This document shows, piece after piece, positions 59,121 through 64,000 of a stretch of 64,000 nucleotides of DNA. This DNA comes from Paramicrobacterium chengjingii (GTDB lineage Bacteria; Actinomycetota; Actinomycetes; Actinomycetales; Microbacteriaceae), in assembly GCF_011751765.2 (NCBI RefSeq), contig NZ_CP061169.1:372001-436000 (forward strand). Direction: 5' to 3'. Within the stretch, counting starts at the first letter, position 1, and each line of letters begins with the position of its first letter. The notes under the pieces are model-generated. The model worked only from the letters and a program-made list of their open reading frames with translations, ran no database searches and was not told the DNA's origin. The position numbers and the translations under genes are program-made.

Positions 59121-62120
59121 CTAGAGAGAACTCGCAGCCAATCGCACAGACTCTCCCTTCGCGTACGTCTCGTCAAATGACACGCCATCACCGGTTATCG
59201 TCACCGTGTCGTGGGTTGCCACGATGTTCAGTTTCTTCCCGCGCCAGCGAAGGTGTTTCACTCCGGCATCCGTTAGGCCCGATGGCAGATTCGGTGTGAT
59301 CACGAGTGAATCAGGCTCTGCCTCGACACCGACGAACGCATAAAGGAAGCTGGCCGGGACAAGCCCGCTCTCGGGAAAAGGCACGTCTGTTCCTACCGAC
59401 GAACCAGCTGTGGAGCCGTCGACAGTCGATTCTCCGCGGAACAGGGGAGCGCCGCCGCACAGATGATCGGGCTCTTTCCAACGATCCAGAATCGCGGTCA
59501 TGCGCGCCCATGCATCATCGGCCGACTGGTACTTCGCGCGTGCTATCACGTCAAAGCCAGACGTGTACAGAATTGCTCCACCATCCTGCACTTCATCTCC
59601 CCACGGAGTGGTGAGGTGGGTGAGGAAGAACCAGTAGCTGTTTCGCCTGGTTGTCGATCGCGGAGCAAACACCCACTTCGAATAGATGTCTGCCGGCCCT
59701 TCGACGTGATCGTTGAGCGCCGCGATGAATCGGGTCGAAGCGTCTGTTGCAGGGTTCCCGTCCACGTAGGCAATTGCGCCGTCCACGGATGTTGCAGACG
59801 ACCACCAGGCGAGAGACCCTGTCACGTCGGAGACCTCCAGGTAGTAGATTCCCGGCTCTTGAGGATCAACATCGATGTGTGCGACTCGCCCGTCGGACCA
59901 ATCACTGAACTGCTGGTTGGCGACCGTGGTCTGGGAACCCCCGGGCAGACCCTTGTAGAGCGTCATCGTGAACGTCGAACCACGATGGCCGAAGGTAGGG
60001 AATCGGGCCGCGACGCTCGTGAAGGCAGCATCGGCGGTGAAGCTCTGGCCAAGGGAGTGACCAGGCTCAATCGTGGGCGCGAGTCCGCCGCTTTCGATGA
60101 GCACGACGGGTTCCTGAAGCTCGGTATGACCGTTGTCGAGCCAGTCGAAGATGCGCGTAGCCATGTCGTCGGTCGGCAGCCCGAAGGATGCCGCTTCGAG
60201 ATTGACATACGTTGAGCCGTAGTCGTGCACGACACCGTCAACGTCGATGGTCTGGACATATCGGCCATCGGCATCGTTCCAGAACGTGGTGTTGTACCGC
60301 TTCTTGACGAGCTTTCGCAGCGCGCGCAGCCGCGCAGCCCTTCCTCTTTCTCCTGAGTGCTCCTCGAGTTGGGCAACAGCTTCGAGGGCGCCATAGAAAT
60401 AGGCATTGAGATACGCATCCTTGTACCCAAACGACGTGACATCCCAGTAATTCGAGGGCAATGCTCCGTCTCTGCCGTCATGGTCGGGAGACGTGATCGT
60501 GATTACTCCCTTTTTGCCGTCGAGGGAGTCGATGTAAAAATCAATTGCTTGTCTGACGCGCGGCATCATTGTCGACAGAAAGTCGGAGTCTCCTGTCCAT
60601 GAGTAATAGCGCCACGCACCGAGTACGTACAGTGCATTCGACGTGAAGTGTCGCGCATCGAAGAGTTCCGGGTCGGGAAACGGCCAACCTTGCGAGTCGG
60701 GCCACGACCATACGTAGCCATCGTCGTCGAGCGAGGTTCCGAGGAGCGAATCAGCCTGAGCGCCCGCCCCCGCCGTGCCAGTCCAGTCAAGGATGCGCCC
60801 TTCCCAGTCTGCCCATGCCATCGCGTGCCCGTCGAACCGGTAGCTCAGAGCGCGCTCCCAGTAGAACGTCGAGAGTTGCGCGGCCCTCGTAACATCCGAC
60901 GCTGTAAACACAGGGAAGATCTCGGGCAGGGCATCCGAATGCGTCGTGACGTCGATAGCGATGGTGCGCGAGATGGTCTGTGCCGGCTCAGCGCTGCCGG
61001 AGTTGAGCGCAAGAGCCATTGTCTCGGCAGTCATCCCACCGTCGATGACCGGTGCGTCTCCGGTGAACCGCAAATCGTACGGGCCGCTGCCCGTGCCAGA
61101 GATGGAGTCTGAACCCGACACCGGTGTGGTCCACGCGTCGCGGCGTTTCAATTGCTCAGACGGCATGTAGTCTCCTGCATTGCCATAGAAGCGCTTGAAA
61201 CGGATGCCGTCGGCATACTCGGTTGAATAGCCGTCCTTGACCCACGACGTGTTGAGAGTCAGCCCCGGGTCTGGTCGAGCATCCGTCTGCCACGTGATGT
61301 CGTACGTCGATGTTAGTGAGCCACCGTCGAGTTCCAGGTCCCATGTTGCGATCCCGTCAACATTGAAGCCGACGACGTCGAGTGTCATCGTGCGATCTGC
61401 CTGCACCTCCCGGTCGCCGTATGCTGCGCCGCCGAGGTCGACTGTTGTCTCGTCGAGGCTGCTCCACCACCCAGGAGTGCCCGTGCTGTCGGAAATCTCC
61501 ATATAGTAGGTGCCGGCAGATTGGGCGGGAACTTCGAGGTAGGCCCATCCGTTGTCTTGAACCGGGTTGATCTCGCGCCGGGCGATCTCCGTGAGGGTGG
61601 TGTCCGGCGTTCCGGAGTACAGGGCTATCGTGACAGTGGAGTTCTGGCTGCTCCAGGTGGGGAGTTGGGCCCCGACCTTTGAGAAACGGTACATCGACGT
61701 TGTGAATGACTGACCTAGTGTGTGCCCGGAGCTCAGTGGCACGGGAGAGTCCACCTGGTCTTGCTTGACCTCCGATGCCGATGGCAGCTGGATGCCGCTG
61801 ATGCTGAGCTTTTTGTCTGTCGCTGTGCACGTCACATCGGGGTTAAACCTGGCGTCGAAGAAGTCAGTTGCTCCAACGAACACAGAGGTGAATGTTGACG
61901 GCTCAAACGCACCCGCACCGCTTGGATCGCATGCGAATTGAGTGAGCTTGCCGTGTGCGCCGGAGATGCTGATGTATCCGTTCGTTAACTGATACGTTTC
62001 AGCTGCGGCAGCAGTGTGCTGTGGGCGCGCGAGTCCGGTCGCGGCGAAGAGGATGCCGCCGCCGGCTCCCTGGAGAAATTTCCTCCGATTGGTTCTGAAG
62101 CGCATAATGCCATTGCCCAT
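59121..62120 (-). CDS. Tat-exported six-hairpin glycosidase with duplicated beta module
   Basis: This 999-aa protein has a twin-arginine signal (NRRKFLQGAGGG at residues 11-22, Ala-rich cleavage region near 35-42). Two related modules of about 92 residues occur at about 130-221 and 683-775. Both begin with a GH-LGQSFT motif and end YYxEVSD/EISD plus WWSS. The middle (about 410-680) is (alpha/alpha)6-like, with DHDGRDGALPSNYWDVTSFGYKDAYLNAYFYG. The second module is inserted into the enzyme core. The family is not certain. The operator at 62214-62225 ties it to the rhamnose system. It may release rhamnosyl units outside the cell. Confidence 0.8.
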   Translation of the reverse strand: MGNGIMRFRTNRRKFLQGAGGGILFAATGLARPQHTAAAAETYQLTNGYISISGAHGKLTQFACDPSGAGAFEPSTFTSVFVGATDFFDARFNPDVTCTATDKKLSISGIQLPSASEVKQDQVDSPVPLSSGHTLGQSFTTSMYRFSKVGAQLPTWSSQNSTVTIALYSGTPDTTLTEIARREINPVQDNGWAYLEVPAQSAGTYYMEISDSTGTPGWWSSLDETTVDLGGAAYGDREVQADRTMTLDVVGFNVDGIATWDLELDGGSLTSTYDITWQTDARPDPGLTLNTSWVKDGYSTEYADGIRFKRFYGNAGDYMPSEQLKRRDAWTTPVSGSDSISGTGSGPYDLRFTGDAPVIDGGMTAETMALALNSGSAEPAQTISRTIAIDVTTHSDALPEIFPVFTASDVTRAAQLSTFYWERALSYRFDGHAMAWADWEGRILDWTGTAGAGAQADSLLGTSLDDDGYVWSWPDSQGWPFPDPELFDARHFTSNALYVLGAWRYYSWTGDSDFLSTMMPRVRQAIDFYIDSLDGKKGVITITSPDHDGRDGALPSNYWDVTSFGYKDAYLNAYFYGALEAVAQLEEHSGERGRAARLRALRKLVKKRYNTTFWNDADGRYVQTIDVDGVVHDYGSTYVNLEAASFGLPTDDMATRIFDWLDNGHTELQEPVVLIESGGLAPTIEPGHSLGQSFTADAAFTSVAARFPTFGHRGSTFTMTLYKGLPGGSQTTVANQQFSDWSDGRVAHIDVDPQEPGIYYLEVSDVTGSLAWWSSATSVDGAIAYVDGNPATDASTRFIAALNDHVEGPADIYSKWVFAPRSTTRRNSYWFFLTHLTTPWGDEVQDGGAILYTSGFDVIARAKYQSADDAWARMTAILDRWKEPDHLCGGAPLFRGESTVDGSTAGSSVGTDVPFPESGLVPASFLYAFVGVEAEPDSLVITPNLPSGLTDAGVKHLRWRGKKLNIVATHDTVTITGDGVSFDETYAKGESVRLAASSL

Positions 62121-62213
62121 GTGAACTCCGTTGTTCGAGTGTTGTGTAGGACACCAAGATTCGGGTGTCACTCTGTGCCAACTTCTGATTGCGTGTGGAT
62201 GCCGCATCAAAAT

Positions 62214-62258
62214 TGAAAGGTTTCAGAGAACTTTGTCAGAAGCCGGGCGGGCTGTCAA
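62214..62258 (-). promoter_or_regulatory. LacI operator and probable promoter of the Tat enzyme
   Basis: TGAAAGGTTTCA (62214-62225) is identical to the site at 53164. On the minus strand TTGACA (62258-62253) lies 27 bases upstream of the operator; the -10 box is weak (CAAAGT). It is 94-105 bases above the start codon. Confidence 0.6.
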
Positions 62259-62379
62259 GCACCTCACGTGGTTTCGCTGCATGACCGCGCCCGCAGGTTG
62301 TCGTTCTGGCAGCAGCGCTGTGTAGCGTGCTTCTATGTGGTCTGAGTCGATGGTCGGGCCGCACGCAACAACGTCAGGG

Positions 62380-63318
62380 TCACGTTTTTGATGACATTGC
62401 GGACAACGGGGTCGCTAGCCAATCGGCGATTCGTTCTATGCTTCTCTGGGCATGGGGGCTGTGCGGTCGATCAAGATGGCCGTGCAGCGTCTCCGGCTCA
62501 AGGGCGAGGTGCACGTGTACACCAGCATCCCTGGCTTGCCTGGCGAATTCCTCACCCGACAGGCGATGCTCGTCGTACTCAGAATTGAGAATGAAGATGG
62601 GTGCCATCCCATGAAGCTGCGCATTGCCGGCAAAGGCATACGGGTCACCACGCGGTTGCTCGGGGCCAAGGTAGTTGGCAACGATCTGATTGACAAGGCT
62701 TTGGGGAAAACGCGCCTCGGAGGGAGCCAGGGTGAGAGTCTTCTGCAACTCGGCAGACGCTTCTGGGAGCACCTCGTGCACGAGCGGATAGACAAGCACG
62801 GCCGATGTGGGACGAGGGCCCTGGCCGTCGCGAAGTCTGACGGCAACCCCTGCCGCCAGGTTTGCGCCCGCACTTGCTCCGCCGATGTGCATGAGCTTCG
62901 AATCGATTCCGAGCTCGTCGATTGCCCAATTCCATGCGTCGAGAAGGTCGATTGACGGCACAGGGAAATGTGCACCGAACAGCGCCTTGGTGTACTCGAC
63001 AGACAACACGGTGTACCCGCGCGCTGCGAGAGCGAGGGCCACCCAGTTGCTCTCGGGCATATCGAGGTTTCCGCCGACGAAGCTGCCGCCGTGCGCCCAT
63101 ACGAGAGCACCGCGCGGGGTGCTCGCCGGCGTATAGAGGCGAGCGGGTAGTTCGCCGCTCTGTGCGGGAATGAGCCGAGGCGTCACCGTCACCTGATTGA
63201 GCTCCGGATACCGTTCGATGAGCGATGCTGTGCCGACATCGGTACGCGGGTCAGGGTCAGATGTACCACTTTCCAAGCTGCGGATAGTTTCGGCGAATGA
63301 ATCAGCGGCGTCGTCCAT
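62380..63318 (-). CDS. Alpha/beta-hydrolase (HSL-type esterase)
   Basis: This 312-aa protein has the oxyanion HGG motif (WAHGGSFVGG, near residue 74), the nucleophile in GGASAGANLA near residue 148 and a late Asp/His (EYDEHRLSG, ETLHGHLD). This is the hormone-sensitive-lipase branch of esterases. No signal peptide is seen. An operator at 63328-63339 overlaps the ribosome-binding region. It may deacylate rhamnosyl esters or glycoconjugates after import; the substrate is unknown. It is upstream of the Tat enzyme on the same strand. Confidence 0.87.
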   Translation of the reverse strand: MDDAADSFAETIRSLESGTSDPDPRTDVGTASLIERYPELNQVTVTPRLIPAQSGELPARLYTPASTPRGALVWAHGGSFVGGNLDMPESNWVALALAARGYTVLSVEYTKALFGAHFPVPSIDLLDAWNWAIDELGIDSKLMHIGGASAGANLAAGVAVRLRDGQGPRPTSAVLVYPLVHEVLPEASAELQKTLTLAPSEARFPQSLVNQIVANYLGPEQPRGDPYAFAGNAQLHGMAPIFILNSEYDEHRLSGEEFARQARDAGVHVHLALEPETLHGHLDRPHSPHAQRSIERIADWLATPLSAMSSKT

Positions 63319-63327
63319 GCCATTCCT

Positions 63328-63339
63328 TGAATCGTTTCA
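63328..63339 (-). promoter_or_regulatory. LacI operator next to the esterase start
   Basis: TGAATCGTTTCA is identical to the operator in front of the rha operon (47544-47555). It lies only 10-21 bases above the ATG of the esterase and adjoins its AAGGA ribosome-binding site. Confidence 0.62.
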
Positions 63340-63488
63340 GAAAAGTATCGTCTGAGCCTACGGTGCACCGTGTCAGTCGTCAACGACGGTGCACGAGGAT
63401 CGATCGCGTGTCGCTCACGGCTCCAGAACGGTCAATGTGCGGGTGGGGTGAGTGAGAGTTGTCGGGTGAGACGACCTGACCTGAGATC

Positions 63489-64000
63489 TCAGACGCGGGC
63501 GTGCTCACGAACGGCCAGCGCCATGCGATTGATGGCCTGCTCGAGAATCGGCCGTGGTGTGGCGAAGATGAGCCGGGCGAATCCGGTGCCGTTAGAGCCA
63601 CACGAGGCGCCATCCGTGAGCGCGACCCCTGCCTTCTCTCGAAAGAATGCGGCAGGGCTGCCCTCGATCCCGAGCGCACGGCAGTCGAGCCAGGCGACGA
63701 ATGTTCCTTCCGGCGGCGTGTATGAGATTTCGGGGATTTTCTCCTCGAGAAGCTCGGCAAGGACGATGCGATTGCGAGCGTTGTAGGCGATCACCGAGTC
63801 CAGCCAGGAGCGCCCCGTTGCATAGGCAGCCGTATTCGCGATCACGCCGAGGGTGCTTGCCCCGTGACCTGCTTGATGCGCGATGCGCTCCCAGACGAGT
63901 GCATCAGCGTCATTGCTCGTGATGAACTGCGCACACTTCATTCCGGCGAGGTTCCACGCCTTCGCTGCCGACGTGCCGGTGACGGTATGCGATGCCGCAT
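63489..64000 (-). CDS. PLP-dependent aminotransferase, MalY/PatB type (5' end outside window)
   Basis: About 170 C-terminal residues are visible; the gene enters from the right edge. The PLP-lysine region reads TGTSAAKAWNLAGMKCAQ, close to the MalY/PatB pattern, and the C-terminal substrate-binding Arg is in GFARLIFATPR. PTPEGTF-like YTPPEGTFVAWLDCRAL is also typical. It may be a cystathionine beta-lyase or a related aminotransferase. It is co-directional with the esterase gene but has no clear operon link. Confidence 0.88.
   Translation of the reverse strand, partial: AASHTVTGTSAAKAWNLAGMKCAQFITSNDADALVWERIAHQAGHGASTLGVIANTAAYATGRSWLDSVIAYNARNRIVLAELLEEKIPEISYTPPEGTFVAWLDCRALGIEGSPAAFFREKAGVALTDGASCGSNGTGFARLIFATPRPILEQAINRMALAVREHARV

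Overview
The window looks like a chromosomal piece of a high-GC actinobacterium, most likely of the family Microbacteriaceae (Microbacterium/Leifsonia-like). The basis is the GC-rich codon usage, GTG and TTG starts, actinobacterial families (DUF222/HNH, DUF2207, polyprenol-phosphate mannosyltransferase, CUT1 sugar transporters without their own ATPase) and very frequent GGATGC/GCATCC hexamers. No rRNA, tRNA, insertion sequence, prophage or CRISPR array was recognised. Species assignment is not possible by eye.

Positions 1-17000 are a mosaic of small units. They comprise a TetR/FAD-monooxygenase divergon, a mannosyltransferase, a DUF4956/VTC-domain pair beside a two-component system whose first gene encodes a small protein with an 18-residue poly-Asp tail, a GNAT enzyme, an LldD-type lactate dehydrogenase with a FadR-type repressor, a DUF2207 membrane protein, an RluA pseudouridine synthase, a MarR/epimerase divergon, a LysM-like lipoprotein, an SDR and a DUF222-HNH protein.

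Positions 17000-31000 hold a sugar-uptake cluster (GntR, SDR, binding protein, two permeases, zinc dehydrogenase), an MFS exporter with two tiny membrane-protein genes and a TetR, two more TetR units (one with an SDR, one with a GMC oxidoreductase), and a D-2-hydroxyacid dehydrogenase that closes the next operon.

Positions 30270-64000 are dominated by L-rhamnose metabolism. A minus-strand operon behind an IclR regulator encodes an RhmT-like transporter, a dehydrogenase, L-rhamnonate dehydratase (RhmD), a fumarylacetoacetase-family hydrolase and a D-2-hydroxyacid dehydrogenase. This suggests L-rhamnonate is broken down by oxidation and hydrolysis. A second operon, rhaT-rhaP-rhaQ-rhaS-rhaI-rhaEW-rhaB, encodes an ABC importer, isomerase, kinase and fused aldolase/lactaldehyde dehydrogenase. 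Two LacI repressors follow, then two GH78 alpha-L-rhamnosidases flanking a CUT1 oligosaccharide importer, a Tat-exported six-hairpin glycosidase and an esterase.

Almost identical palindromes (TGAAAGGTTTCA, TGAATCGTTTCA and TGAGACGTTTCA) lie in front of the rha operon, the first LacI gene, the GH78/importer divergon, the Tat enzyme and the esterase. They suggest one LacI-controlled regulon for harvesting rhamnosylated material. Both routes are expected to yield lactate or pyruvate, which the LldD enzyme near 8 kb could help oxidise; that link is inference.
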